A stretch of 64,000 nucleotides of DNA from Nocardioides hwasunensis (GCF_014779665.1 NZ_JACXYY010000009.1:124001-188000), one strand, 5' to 3'. Positions 1 to 8,648 are shown, numbered from the stretch's first letter. Program-made: numbers and translations. Notes: generated by a model not told the origin, from the letters alone.

Positions 1-904
1 GTCCGCGCAGGATGACGGCGAGGCCGTTGACGCGCTCGCACGAGCGGGTGTTCATCTTGTGCGGCATCGCCGACGAGCCGACCTGACCCTCCTTGAACCC
101 CTCGGTCACCAGCTCGTGCCCGGCCATCAGGCGCACGGTGGTGGCGAGGTTGGACGGGCCGCTCACGAGCTGCACGAGCGCGGCCACGACGTCGAAGTCG
201 AGCGAGCGCGGGTAGACCTGGCCGACGCTGGTCAGCACCTGCTCGAAGCCGAGGTGCGCGGCCACGCGCTCCTCGAGGTCGTCGAGCTTCGCGGCATCCC
301 CGTCGAGGAGGTCGAGCATGTCCTGCGAGGTACCCATCGGGCCCTTGATCCCGCGCAGCGGGTAGCGGGAGAGCAGCTCCTCGATGCGGCGGACGCCGAT
401 GAGCATCTCGTCGGCGACGGTCGCGAAGCGCTTGCCGAGGGTGGTCGCCTGCGCGGCGACGTTGTGCGAGCGACCGGCCATGACCGTGGCCTCGTGCTCG
501 GCCGCGAGCCGGCCGAGGCGGACGAGCGCGGCGACGGCACGGTCGCGCACCACCTCGAGCGAGCGGCGCACCTGCAGCTGCTCGACGTTCTCGGTCAGGT
601 CGCGCGAGGTCATGCCCTTGTGGATGTGCTCGTGGCCGGCGAGCGCGGAGAACTCCTCGATGCGGGCCTTCACGTCGTGGCGGGTGACCCGCTCGCGCGC
701 GGCGATGGAGTCGAGGTCGACCCGCTCGACCACCGACTCGTAGGCCTCGACGACACCGTCGGGCACGTCGATGCCGAGGTCGCGCTGGGCCTTGAGGACG
801 GCGATCCAGAGCTGCCGCTCGAGCACGATCTTGTGCTCGGGGGACCAGATCTCGGCGAGGTCGGCGCCGGCGTAGCGGGTGGCCAGGGCGTTGGGGACGG
901 TCAC
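1..904 (-). CDS. purB: Adenylosuccinate lyase (partial, C-terminus outside window)
   Basis: Adenylosuccinate lyase acts twice in purine synthesis: it releases fumarate from SAICAR and from adenylosuccinate. About 301 residues from the N-terminus are present; the rest lies beyond the left edge. The fumarase/aspartase signature SSAMPHKMNT, which carries the mobile catalytic-loop serine, is readable near the edge, as is the family segment HDVKARIEEF and the GRSHNVAAQ region. The start is a GTG at 902-904, giving VTVPNALATRYA, a typical PurB opening. It begins three bases after the DUF402 stop, so it is the last known gene of a purD-DUF402-purB operon read leftwards. Identification is firm; only the C-terminus is unseen. 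Confidence 0.95.
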   Translation of the reverse strand, partial: MTVPNALATRYAGADLAEIWSPEHKIVLERQLWIAVLKAQRDLGIDVPDGVVEAYESVVERVDLDSIAARERVTRHDVKARIEEFSALAGHEHIHKGMTSRDLTENVEQLQVRRSLEVVRDRAVAALVRLGRLAAEHEATVMAGRSHNVAAQATTLGKRFATVADEMLIGVRRIEELLSRYPLRGIKGPMGTSQDMLDLLDGDAAKLDDLEERVAAHLGFEQVLTSVGQVYPRSLDFDVVAALVQLVSGPSNLATTVRLMAGHELVTEGFKEGQVGSSAMPHKMNTRSCERVNGLAVILRG

Positions 905-907
905 GGC

Positions 908-1468
908 TCAGATCATCCCATCCGCCGGGGTCCAGTCGTCCCACGGAGCCCACCAACGGACGTCACGCTCGAGCAGGTCGGCGACCTCGGTCGCTGCGGG
1001 CAGCACGTCGAGGAGCTCTGCGGTCGTCATCCGACCGGAGGCGAGCGCCGGCGCCACGTCCTCGACGTCCTTCCACCGCCACTCGCCGTGCGGCGTGACG
1101 ACGATGTCGAGCTGGAGGTCGTTGACCTCGATGGCCGATTCAGTGCGTACGTAGGGCGTCTCGAAGTTGATGTACCACTGGAGGAACGTGCCGTCGGCGT
1201 CGAAGAACCTCCACACCGAGTACCAGTCGCCCGCGCGGCGCAGCTTGAGCACGGTCGTGCCCTGCCAGGCATCCAGGTGACCCCAGGGGTGCGGGAAGGG
1301 GTGGTCGGCGAAGGTCATTGCGGTGCCGTCGGGCTTGACGGTGGCGAGGAGGGTGCCGTCGTCGCTGAGCACCTGCTCGTCCCAAGAGGCCCACTCGGCC
1401 CCGTGCAGGACCTCTCGGACCCGGACGGCCGAGCCGGCGGCGTAGGCCCAGGAGGCGGGCTCAGCCAC
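908..1468 (-). CDS. DUF402 (FomD-like) domain protein
   Basis: A 186-residue soluble protein with the DUF402/FomD-like core: the block WYSVWRFFDADGTFLQWYIN, then the acidic DLQLDIVVTPHGEWRWKD segment. Characterised DUF402 relatives hydrolyse phosphate anhydride or nucleoside phosphate bonds with divalent metal (FomD, SA1684-type proteins); whether this one does is inference. It starts with GTG and overlaps the end of purD by 8 bp, while purB starts three bases after its stop. It therefore sits inside a purine operon, which fits a nucleotide-phosphate substrate but does not prove one. No signal peptide or membrane segment. Confidence 0.85.
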   Translation of the reverse strand: MAEPASWAYAAGSAVRVREVLHGAEWASWDEQVLSDDGTLLATVKPDGTAMTFADHPFPHPWGHLDAWQGTTVLKLRRAGDWYSVWRFFDADGTFLQWYINFETPYVRTESAIEVNDLQLDIVVTPHGEWRWKDVEDVAPALASGRMTTAELLDVLPAATEVADLLERDVRWWAPWDDWTPADGMI

Positions 1469-2756
1469 GCGACGCCGCGCCCTCGACGACGCCGAGCGGC
1501 TCAGCGGCGATGTCGGTGCGACGCTGCTGGCCCTCGAAGGAGATCAGGTCGGCGGCGGCGTAGGCGCGCGAGCGGGCGTCCGCCACGTCGTAGCCGCGGG
1601 CCCGCACGGCCAGCACCCGGCCGCCGGCGGTGACCAGGTGGCGGTGCTCGGGGTCGCCCTCCTCGGGGGCGGCGACGATGGCCGTGCCGGCGTGGATGAC
1701 GTCGACGTCGTTGACGCCGTTGGCGTTGCCCACGCCACGGATCACGTCGCCCTTCGAGGAGCTCTCGGGATAGCCCGCGGAGGCGAGCACCACCGAGACC
1801 GCGGCGCCGTCGGCGAAGGTGGGCTCGGGGACGGCGGCGAGGTCACCGTCGGCGGCGGCGCGCAGCAGCGCGCCGAGCGGCGAGGTGAGCAGTGCCAGCA
1901 CGGGCTGGACGTCGGGGTCGCCGAAGCGGCAGTTGAACTCGATGACCTTGGGCCCGTCGGCCGTCAGCGCGAGGCCGACGTAGAGGCAGCCGACGAACGG
2001 CGCGCCGCGCACGACCATCTCGCCCAGCGTCGGGGCGACGACCTCGGTCATCACGGTGTCGACGATCCCGTCGGGCAGCCACGTCAGCGGGGCGTACGAG
2101 CCCATGCCGCCGGTGTTGGGCCCGCGGCCTCCGTCGAAGATCCGCTTGAAGTCCTGGGCGGGCAGCAGGGGTCGACCGACCGCGCCGTCGCACACCACGA
2201 ACAGGGAGAACTCCGGACCGTCGAGGAACTCCTCGACCACGACCCGATCACACCCGGCCGCGTGCGCCAGGGCCTCGTCACGGTCGTGGGTGACGACGAC
2301 CCCCTTGCCCGCGGCGAGGGAGTCTTCCTTGACGACGTAGGGAGCGCCGAAGGCGTCCAGCGCGGCGGCCACCTCGTCCGGCGTCGTGCAGGTGTGCGAC
2401 CCGGCGGTCGGGACACCCGCAGCGGCCATCACCTCCTTGGAGAAGGCCTTCGACCCCTCGAGCCGGGCGGCGGCCTGCGACGGGCCGAAGCACGCGATGC
2501 CCGCCCCGGTCACCGCGTCGGCCACGCCCGCGACGAGCGGCGCCTCGGGCCCGACGACCACCAGCTCGGCGCCGACGGAGGTCGCGAGAGCGGCGACGGC
2601 CTGACCGTCCATCGGGTCGACGTCGTGGAGCGTGGCGACCGCGCCGATGCCGGGGTTGCCCGGTGCCGCGTGCACCTCCGCGACGGCCGGGTCGAGCGAG
2701 AGGGCCAGCGCGAGGGCGTGCTCGCGGCCGCCGGTGCCGATGACGAGGGTCTTCAC
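1461..2756 (-). CDS. purD: Phosphoribosylamine-glycine ligase (GAR synthetase)
   Basis: Joins phosphoribosylamine and glycine using ATP, the second step of de novo purine synthesis, in the cytoplasm. The 431-residue protein matches family length. It opens VKTLVIGTGGREHALA, the N-terminal glycine-rich motif, and has the ATP-grasp core (APYVVKEDSLAAGKGVVV; VVEEFLDGPEFSLF) and the signature RFGDPDVQPVL. The GTG start at 2754-2756 gives exactly the family N-terminus; a TAGGCT box lies 8 nt before it and no Shine-Dalgarno is visible, suggesting a leaderless or nearly leaderless message. A much longer open frame runs upstream on this strand but is only a shadow of the kinase gene. First gene of the purD-DUF402-purB operon. 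Confidence 0.96.
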   Translation of the reverse strand: MKTLVIGTGGREHALALALSLDPAVAEVHAAPGNPGIGAVATLHDVDPMDGQAVAALATSVGAELVVVGPEAPLVAGVADAVTGAGIACFGPSQAAARLEGSKAFSKEVMAAAGVPTAGSHTCTTPDEVAAALDAFGAPYVVKEDSLAAGKGVVVTHDRDEALAHAAGCDRVVVEEFLDGPEFSLFVVCDGAVGRPLLPAQDFKRIFDGGRGPNTGGMGSYAPLTWLPDGIVDTVMTEVVAPTLGEMVVRGAPFVGCLYVGLALTADGPKVIEFNCRFGDPDVQPVLALLTSPLGALLRAAADGDLAAVPEPTFADGAAVSVVLASAGYPESSSKGDVIRGVGNANGVNDVDVIHAGTAIVAAPEEGDPEHRHLVTAGGRVLAVRARGYDVADARSRAYAAADLISFEGQQRRTDIAAEPLGVVEGAASRG

Positions 2757-2764
2757 GGGCGTCG

Positions 2765-2770
2765 AGCCTA
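2765..2770 (-). promoter_or_regulatory. Putative -10 box of purD
   Basis: TAGGCT on the minus strand, 8 nt before the purD GTG. Position suggests a transcription start at or very near the start codon. Confidence 0.4.
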
Positions 2771-2870
2771 TCGGCGACTCGACCGACCACCGGCCCGTCC
2801 CCGGTTCCGGGGAGGTTGAGGCGCGCGGCGACCGGGCAGGAGCCACGCACCCCGAGACGTAGGAGTGAGT

Positions 2871-4994
2871 GTGGGCGCGATTCCCCGACAGGGCGACACC
2901 TTCGGACGCTACGAGATCGAACGACGACTCGGCGCCGGAGGCATGGGCGTGGTGCACCTCGCCCTCGACACCCAGATGCAGCGACGTGTGGCGCTGAAGG
3001 TGATGTCGACACAGCTCGCCGAGGAGGGCGAGTTCCTCGCGCGGTTCCACCGCGAGGCCGAGACGCTGGCCCGGCTGGACTCGCCCCACATCACCACCAT
3101 CTTCGACCACGGCGACGTCGACGGTGTCCCCTACCTCGCCATGCAGTACGTCGCTGGCGGCGACCTCGGCACGCAGCTCAAGCAGCGCGGGCCGGTGCCG
3201 ACGGCGCTCGCGGCGATGATCTGCGCGCAGGTCGCGGAGGCGCTCCACGACGCGCACGCGGCCGGCGTGGTGCACCGTGACGTCAAGCCGGCCAACGTGC
3301 TGGTCCGCGACCCCGACGCCGCCGAGCCGTTCGTCTACCTCGGCGACTTCGGCATCGCCCAGGCCCAGACCGGCGAGCAGGGGCTCACCCGGGCGGGCGG
3401 CGTCGCCGGCAGCTGGGCCTACCTCGCGCCGGAGCGGGCGCACGGTGCGCCGGCCACCCCGTCGAGCGACGTCTACGCACTGGGCTGCCTGCTGCACGCC
3501 TGCGCCACCGGCCGTGCGCCCTACGTCGGCTCCGACGTGGAGATGGCGGTCGCCCACGTCAACGAGCCGGTTCCGCAGCTGCCCGGCTCCGACGACGCCA
3601 CCGTCGAGCTCAACCGCATCCTCCGCCTCGCCATGGCCAAGGACCCCGACGAGCGCTACGCCACGGCCGGCGACCTGCGGGCCGACCTGGTGGCGCTCGC
3701 CCGTGGCTCGCACGACACAGGGGCCGGCAGCGACGCAGGGAGCGGCGCCACGCCGGCGGCGGCCGCAGCCGTGGACGCGGGCGGGCCGACCGACCCGCCC
3801 GCCCGTCGACGTACGCGCCTGGTGGCGGCCGTCGCGGCCGTGGCCGTGCTGGCGGTGGTCGGCGGGATCTTCGGGGCGAACGCCCTGGGGAGCGGCAGCG
3901 ACGACGGCGACGGCGCGCAGGCGGGCGCCGACGACGGCGCGCCCGCGGCGATCGAGGATCCGGTCGCCGGCGACTGGGACGGCGACGGCCTGGGTGACAT
4001 CAGGGTCGGCCGCTTCGTGTGGCGCGACGGCATCGAGACGCTCCCGGCCCTCCTGCTGAGGTCCGACGGCTCCGCCTTCGGAGAGGCGGTGGAGGACGCC
4101 GGGCGGATCGAGCTCCCCAAGTCGGGCGACGTCGACGGCGACGGACGCCCCGACCTCGTGCAGGTCGTCGAGAGCGACGACGACACCGAGGTCGACGTCA
4201 CCGTGTGGCGCAACACTGGTGACGGGGTCGAGGAGATGTCGAGCCAGACCTTCACCTGGCGCACCAACTACGGCTTCTACGGTGTCGGCGACTTCGACGG
4301 CGACGGGCGAGACGACCTGCTGCTGACCCGCAACCGTGGCGAGCAGCTGATGATCGTCTCGGTCGCCCTGAGCAACGGCGAGGGATTCGACGAGCCGGTC
4401 GAGTTCGCCTCGCGCACCGGACGCAACAACGAGGACGACCTCTTCGTCATCGGTGACTTCGACGGGGACGGCAAGGACGACCTGGCCGCCCGCGTCGTCA
4501 ACGGCGGCGACGTGGTCGGCGTCCGGTTCCGCGTGCTGCTCAGCACCGGCACCCGCTTCCGCAAGACCGAGACCACCCGCATCGAGGACGGACGCTACGG
4601 CCTCGCCGACTACACCGCGGCCGACATCGACGGCGACGGCGCCGACGAGCTCGTGCACCTGGTCACCGACCGGTGGGGGGAGGACGAGTACGGCGCCACG
4701 CTGGCCGTGCAGAAGTTCGTCAACGGCTCCTTCGGCACCCCGCAGGAGGTCGTGCCGCCGACCAGCGGCGGCCCCGACTACCCCTCTCTCGAGGTCGGCG
4801 CGTCCGACGTGGACGGGGACGGTATCGAGGACGTCGTGCGCCTGTTCGGCTACGACGAGGAGACCGGGACCGCGAAGGTCGAGGTCTATCTCTCGAAGGA
4901 CGGCGAGCTGCAGGAGCCGGTCGAGTGGGGCCAGGTCCCGTGCGTGTCGCAGGACTGCGCGGGCGAGGCGGCGGCGCTGGTCTCCAGCGAGTGA
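2871..4994 (+). CDS. Membrane Ser/Thr protein kinase with FG-GAP/VCBS-like extracellular repeats
   Basis: A Hanks-type kinase of about 707 residues. The catalytic domain (about residues 10-275) has the glycine loop LGAGGMGVV, the lysine of VALK, HRDVKPAN and DFG, then the YLAPE segment. An Ala/Asp-rich linker leads to one membrane helix (about 313-338, LVAAVAAVAVLAVVGGIF). The outer part carries six DxDGDG-type loops (DWDGDGLGD, DVDGDGRPD, DFDGDGRDD, DFDGDGKDD, DIDGDGADE, DVDGDGIED) about 53-60 residues apart, as in FG-GAP/VCBS beta-propellers that bind calcium. PASTA domains, usual in PknB, are absent. AGGAG at 2861-2865 is well spaced for the GTG at 2871; a GTG at 2865 overlaps this site and is less likely. 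Divergent from purD, convergent with purA. Confidence 0.88.
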   Translation: MGAIPRQGDTFGRYEIERRLGAGGMGVVHLALDTQMQRRVALKVMSTQLAEEGEFLARFHREAETLARLDSPHITTIFDHGDVDGVPYLAMQYVAGGDLGTQLKQRGPVPTALAAMICAQVAEALHDAHAAGVVHRDVKPANVLVRDPDAAEPFVYLGDFGIAQAQTGEQGLTRAGGVAGSWAYLAPERAHGAPATPSSDVYALGCLLHACATGRAPYVGSDVEMAVAHVNEPVPQLPGSDDATVELNRILRLAMAKDPDERYATAGDLRADLVALARGSHDTGAGSDAGSGATPAAAAAVDAGGPTDPPARRRTRLVAAVAAVAVLAVVGGIFGANALGSGSDDGDGAQAGADDGAPAAIEDPVAGDWDGDGLGDIRVGRFVWRDGIETLPALLLRSDGSAFGEAVEDAGRIELPKSGDVDGDGRPDLVQVVESDDDTEVDVTVWRNTGDGVEEMSSQTFTWRTNYGFYGVGDFDGDGRDDLLLTRNRGEQLMIVSVALSNGEGFDEPVEFASRTGRNNEDDLFVIGDFDGDGKDDLAARVVNGGDVVGVRFRVLLSTGTRFRKTETTRIEDGRYGLADYTAADIDGDGADELVHLVTDRWGEDEYGATLAVQKFVNGSFGTPQEVVPPTSGGPDYPSLEVGASDVDGDGIEDVVRLFGYDEETGTAKVEVYLSKDGELQEPVEWGQVPCVSQDCAGEAAALVSSE

Positions 4995-5010
4995 GCCGCC
5001 ACGGGTCGCG

Positions 5011-6294
5011 TCAGGGGTGGACGACCACCGTCTGCTCACGACCCGGGCCCACGCCGACGCCCCAGATCTTCGCGCCCGACATCTCCTCGAGTGCCTGCAC
5101 GTAGACCTGGGCGTTCTTGGGCAGGTCGTCGAAGGAGCGGCAGTCGGAGATGTCGGACTGCCAGCCCTCGAAGTACTCGTAGACCGGCTTGGCGTGGAAG
5201 AACTCCGTCTGGGTCATCGGCATCTCGTCGACTCGCTGGCCGTCGATCTCGTAGGCCACGCAGACCGGGATCTGCTCCCACGCACCGAGGATGTCGAGCT
5301 TGGTCAAGAAGAACTCGGTGAGCCCGTTGACCCGGCTCGCGTAGCGCGCGATCACCGCGTCGTACCAGCCGCAGCGGCGGGTGCGGCCGGTGGAGACACC
5401 GATCTCGCCGCCGAGCTGCTGGAGCTTGGTGCCGTCCTCGTCGAAGAGCTCGGTCGGGAACGGGCCGGAGCCGACGCGGGTGGTGTAGGCCTTGATGACA
5501 CCGATCACCCGATCGATGCGGGTGGGGCCGATGCCCGCGCCCACGCACACGCCGCCGGCGACCGGGTTGGAGGACGTGACGAACGGATAGGTGCCGTGGT
5601 CGACGTCGAGCATCGTCGCCTGAGCGCCCTCGAAGAGCACCGTCTGGCCGGCGTCGAGCGCCTGGTTGAGCAGGAGCGAGGTGTCGCACACCATCGGCCG
5701 CAGCCGCTCGGCGTAGGAGGTCAGCTCCTCGACGACGGCGTCGACCTCGATCGCGCGCCGGTTGTAGACCTTGGTCAGCAGCTGGTTGCGCAGGTCGAGC
5801 GCCGCCTCCACCTTCTGCGCCAGGATCTTCTCGTCGAACAGGTCCGCGATGCGTACGCCGACGCGGTTGATCTTGTCGCCGTAGGCCGGGCCGATGCCGC
5901 GTCCCGTGGTGCCGATCTGGTTCTTGCCGAGGAAGCGCTCGGTGACCTTGTCGATCGTGGCGTGGTAGCTCGCGATGACGTGGGCGTTCGCGCTGACCTT
6001 GAGGCCGGCGACCTCCACGCCGCGGGCGACGAGGCCGTCGAGCTCACGGAAGAGCGCCTCGGGCGAGACCACGACGCCGCCGGCGATCACCGAGGTGGCG
6101 CCGGGCGTCAGGATGCCGCTGGGCAGCAGGTGGGTGGCGTACTTCTCGCCGTTCACGACGATGGTGTGACCGGCGTTGTGGCCGCCGCTCGTGCGGACCA
6201 CGAAGTCGATCGGGTCCGTGGTGGCCAGCTGGTCGGTGGCCTTGCCCTTGCCTTCATCGCCCCACTGGGCGCCGAGCACGACGATCGCGGGCAT
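5011..6294 (-). CDS. purA: Adenylosuccinate synthetase
   Basis: Converts IMP and aspartate to adenylosuccinate using GTP, the first committed step to AMP. The 427-residue length is standard. Visible signatures are the N-terminal GDEGKGK phosphate loop (GAQWGDEGKGKATD), SGGHNAGHT, the family motif GRGIGPAYGDK and the C-terminal GVGPGREQ. The ATG start at 6292-6294 follows GGAGGG. The gene is convergent with the kinase gene (16-bp gap) and divergent from the diacylglycerol-kinase-like gene. Its roughly 68-nt presumed leader contains a terminator-like hairpin with a T-rich tail (listed separately), which hints at transcriptional attenuation. Confidence 0.97.
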   Translation of the reverse strand: MPAIVVLGAQWGDEGKGKATDQLATTDPIDFVVRTSGGHNAGHTIVVNGEKYATHLLPSGILTPGATSVIAGGVVVSPEALFRELDGLVARGVEVAGLKVSANAHVIASYHATIDKVTERFLGKNQIGTTGRGIGPAYGDKINRVGVRIADLFDEKILAQKVEAALDLRNQLLTKVYNRRAIEVDAVVEELTSYAERLRPMVCDTSLLLNQALDAGQTVLFEGAQATMLDVDHGTYPFVTSSNPVAGGVCVGAGIGPTRIDRVIGVIKAYTTRVGSGPFPTELFDEDGTKLQQLGGEIGVSTGRTRRCGWYDAVIARYASRVNGLTEFFLTKLDILGAWEQIPVCVAYEIDGQRVDEMPMTQTEFFHAKPVYEYFEGWQSDISDCRSFDDLPKNAQVYVQALEEMSGAKIWGVGVGPGREQTVVVHP

Positions 6295-6320
6295 CTCAGC
6301 CCTCCTCTGTCTCAACGGCA

Positions 6321-6356
6321 GAAAATAAGAACAACCCCGGCACAAGGCACCGGGGC
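6321..6356 (-). promoter_or_regulatory. Terminator-like hairpin in the purA leader (possible attenuator)
   Basis: Read on the minus strand, CCCCGG and CCGGGG arms (6350-6355 and 6335-6340) enclose a 9-nt loop and are followed by TTGTTCTTATTTTC, an unusually T-rich run for this DNA. No gene ends upstream on this strand, so the structure lies in the purA leader and not behind another gene. Its layout is that of an intrinsic terminator; no ligand-binding fold or alternative antiterminator was recognised. Confidence 0.5.
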
Positions 6357-6368
6357 TCTTGCGACGCC

Positions 6369-6374
6369 ACGCTA
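6369..6374 (-). promoter_or_regulatory. Putative -10 box of purA
   Basis: TAGCGT on the minus strand, 74 nt before the purA ATG. Transcription from here would start just ahead of the leader hairpin. No convincing -35 box was identified. Confidence 0.35.
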
Positions 6375-6471
6375 CCGCACCCGGGCCCGCTCCCACGACG
6401 GCCCGGCGGCTCGCGGACGGCCGGTGCCGGCTCCGGCCGTGCGGGTGGGCGTGTCCGTGAGGGCGGTCGAC

Positions 6472-6477
6472 TACTGT
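6472..6477 (+). promoter_or_regulatory. Putative -10 box of the diacylglycerol-kinase-like gene
   Basis: TACTGT followed by 7 nt and GTG at 6485. This box overlaps the alternative GTG at 6476, which argues for the later start. Confidence 0.45.
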
Positions 6478-6484
6478 GCCGGGA

Positions 6485-7396
6485 GTGCAGTCGCTGCTCG
6501 TGATCACCAACGCCGATGCCGGGACCTCCGACGAGGAGACCCTGGCCGTCGCCCTGGGCGTGCTCCGCGAGAAGGCGTCGGTCGAGGTCGCGAAGACCTC
6601 CAACCCCGGTGAGCTCGACGGTGTGCTGCACCGCGCCGGCGGTCGTACGGTCGTGGTGGCGGGCGGCGACGGGAGCCTGCACGCGGTCGTCACCGCGCTC
6701 CACAAGCGCCACGAGCTCGCCGGCACCACGCTGGCGCTGCTGCCGATGGGCACCGGAAACGACTTCGCCCGCGGCAACGACATCCCTCTCGACATCGAGG
6801 AGGCGGCTCGCCTGGTGCTCCGGGGTGAGGCACGCGAGGTCGACCTGATCATCGACGAGACCGGCAGCGTGGTCGTCAACAACGTGCACGTCGGCGTCGG
6901 GGCGCAGGCCAGCCGCAAGGGCTCGAAGTGGAAGTCGCGACTCGGCTCCGTCGGCGTCGGCAAGGTCAACCTGGGCAAGCTCGGCTATCCCATCGGCGCG
7001 CTCCTGTCCGCCTTCCACCCACCGAGCTGGCGTCTGCGCGTGGAGCTCGACGGCACGGTCGTCAACGACGTCGACCGACCGGTGCTGATGGTGGCCATCG
7101 GCAACGGCAGCAACGTCGGCGGCGGCACCGAGCTCAACCCCGACGCCGACACCGAGGACGGCCTGCTCGACGTGATGGTCAGCCGCGCGGTGGAGCCGTC
7201 GGCCAAGCTCGGCTACGTCATGAAGCTGCGCAAGGGCGAGCACGACGAGCGCGACGACGTGCTGAGCCTGCGCGGGCGGACCGTGAAGGTGAGCGGCGAC
7301 GAGTTCTGGCTGTCCGCCGACGGCGAGATCTCCGGGCCTGAGCGCAGCCGGAGCTGGCGCCTGGAGCCGGCGGCGTACTCCATGATCCTGCCCTGA
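6485..7396 (+). CDS. Diacylglycerol/lipid kinase family protein
   Basis: A DagK-type lipid kinase of about 303 residues. The catalytic half has the GGDGSLHAVV nucleotide-binding motif and LLPMGTGNDFARG, both diagnostic of the diacylglycerol/sphingosine kinase fold (YegS/BmrU/DgkB group). The C-terminal half has the NNVHVGVGAQ and GNGSNVGGGTELNPDA segments of the family's beta-sandwich. The physiological lipid cannot be read from sequence; diacylglycerol or an undecaprenyl or phosphatidylinositol-type lipid are possible. The GTG at 6485 is chosen because a TACTGT -10-like box lies 7 nt upstream; a GTG at 6476 would add three residues. Divergent from purA, convergent with the HTH regulator. Confidence 0.88.
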   Translation: MQSLLVITNADAGTSDEETLAVALGVLREKASVEVAKTSNPGELDGVLHRAGGRTVVVAGGDGSLHAVVTALHKRHELAGTTLALLPMGTGNDFARGNDIPLDIEEAARLVLRGEAREVDLIIDETGSVVVNNVHVGVGAQASRKGSKWKSRLGSVGVGKVNLGKLGYPIGALLSAFHPPSWRLRVELDGTVVNDVDRPVLMVAIGNGSNVGGGTELNPDADTEDGLLDVMVSRAVEPSAKLGYVMKLRKGEHDERDDVLSLRGRTVKVSGDEFWLSADGEISGPERSRSWRLEPAAYSMILP

Positions 7397-7420
7397 GACC
7401 GGCTCTCCACCGCCCGCAGC

Positions 7421-8380
7421 TCAGAGCCAGCCGCGCCGGACCGCCTCGACGCCTGCCTGGAAGCGGGTGTCGACGCCGAGCTCGGACATCAGCGCGGCGA
7501 CCCGCCGGCGCACGGTGCGCAGGCTCATGTCGAGGTTGCGGGCGATCTGCTCGTCCTTGACCCCGTTCGCGAGCTCGGCGAGCAGCAGCCGGCGCCGGTC
7601 GAGCTGCCCGAGCTCGCCGTCGTGCGCATCGAGCTTGCTGGCAGAGACCCACAGGTCGTCGAAGTAGGCCTGCAGCATGCCGACGATCGAGGGCTGGCGG
7701 ATCACCGCGCGCCGGTCGGAGCCGACGCCGAGAGGCTCCGGCAGGATCGCTCGGCGGGGCCCGACGATGACCAGCCGGGTGAGCACGCTGGGCACCACTC
7801 CGATCTCCTCGCCGATCTCGGCCCGCTTGCGCAGCATCTCCGGCGCCTCGGTGAGGGCACGCGCGGGATAGATCGCGCGGACCCGTCGACCCTCGCGCAC
7901 CGCGTTGCCGACGGCGACCGACATCTCCGACTCGCTCGGGAAGCGCCACTGGTCGGGGCGCAGGAAGGACAGGTCGCCGCGCCTCTCGCGGATCCACCCG
8001 GTGATGAGGGCCGGGACGTCGCCCTCGCTCGACACGTCGCCGTCGATCGCCGTCCGGCTGTCCTGCGGCGGCTCGCGGCGGCCGAGCAACGGCACGATCT
8101 CGGCGAGCCGGGTGATCTCGCGGCTGGCACCGGCGAGCTGCTCGGCGTGCGCGACCAGCACCCGGCGAGTGGCGGTCATCGGGTCGGCCACGTGGAGCAC
8201 GTCGTCGTCGACGGAGACGACACCCAGCGCGACGAGCGGGCGCACCTGCTCGAGCAGGGCGGCCGGCTTGATCAGCAGGCTCGCCGCGACCTGGTCGATC
8301 CTCTGCCCGGAGCCGGGGAGGACCTGGAGGTAGAGGTGCTCGAGCAGTGAGTGGTGCTCGGCCTCGCCCCACCCGCTCAC
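7421..8380 (-). CDS. HTH transcriptional regulator (TrmB/LuxR-like architecture)
   Basis: A 319-residue putative regulator. The C-terminus has a LuxR-type helix-turn-helix (LLAELANGVKDEQIARNLDMSLRTVRRRVAALMSELGV). The N-terminal 70 residues form a winged-helix-like region (LYLQVLPGSGQRIDQVAASLLIKPAALLEQV). The middle resembles the phospholipase-D-like region of TrmB-type regulators (AIYPARAL and a VVPSVLTRLVIVGPRRAILP stretch). Such orphan actinobacterial proteins usually have unknown ligands. The GTG start has TAAGAT 6 nt upstream, so the message is likely leaderless. Divergent from lysS with a 274-bp spacer in which no further gene or strong site was seen. Confidence 0.8.
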   Translation of the reverse strand: MSGWGEAEHHSLLEHLYLQVLPGSGQRIDQVAASLLIKPAALLEQVRPLVALGVVSVDDDVLHVADPMTATRRVLVAHAEQLAGASREITRLAEIVPLLGRREPPQDSRTAIDGDVSSEGDVPALITGWIRERRGDLSFLRPDQWRFPSESEMSVAVGNAVREGRRVRAIYPARALTEAPEMLRKRAEIGEEIGVVPSVLTRLVIVGPRRAILPEPLGVGSDRRAVIRQPSIVGMLQAYFDDLWVSASKLDAHDGELGQLDRRRLLLAELANGVKDEQIARNLDMSLRTVRRRVAALMSELGVDTRFQAGVEAVRRGWL

Positions 8381-8386
8381 GCTGGC

Positions 8387-8392
8387 ATCTTA
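8387..8392 (-). promoter_or_regulatory. Putative -10 box of the HTH regulator gene
   Basis: TAAGAT on the minus strand, 6 nt before the GTG start at 8380. Confidence 0.4.
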
Positions 8393-8642
8393 GTGTCAGC
8401 GGCCACTTGGAGCCACCCGTGCGCCGAGCGCGCTGGCACAATGCTGCCGACCACTCGGGAGATCCGGCGCGGACGCGGGGGTGACTGCGCCGGACCTGTG
8501 CACCAGCACCTGCCAGGAGTGGGGCGTCGGAGCCGCCGCGGGGGACGGCTCCGGCGCCGCTTCCTCGCCCGGGCCCACGACCGTCTTTCGTGCCGCGGTC
8601 CCGGCCCGTTCGACCGCGCGCCGACGCACGCCCGCCCACCGA

Positions 8643-8648
8643 TAGCCT
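8643..8648 (+). promoter_or_regulatory. Putative -10 box of lysS
   Basis: TAGCCT, then 6 nt, then the ATG at 8655; no Shine-Dalgarno in between. Confidence 0.4.

Noticed and set aside
2799..2812. CCCCGG-TT-CCGGGG palindrome between purD and the kinase gene
   Set aside because: Too short and its position does not match an identified promoter element; could be chance in GC-rich DNA.
1461..5039. Long open frame on the minus strand extending purD over the kinase gene
   Set aside because: Only 1461-2756 has PurD motifs. The rest is the complement of the kinase gene in GC-rich DNA, which often stays open by codon bias.
7401..7428. GGCTCT / AGAGCC pair after the lipid kinase gene
   Set aside because: Only six base pairs with a 16-nt loop; weak compared with the long hairpins elsewhere.
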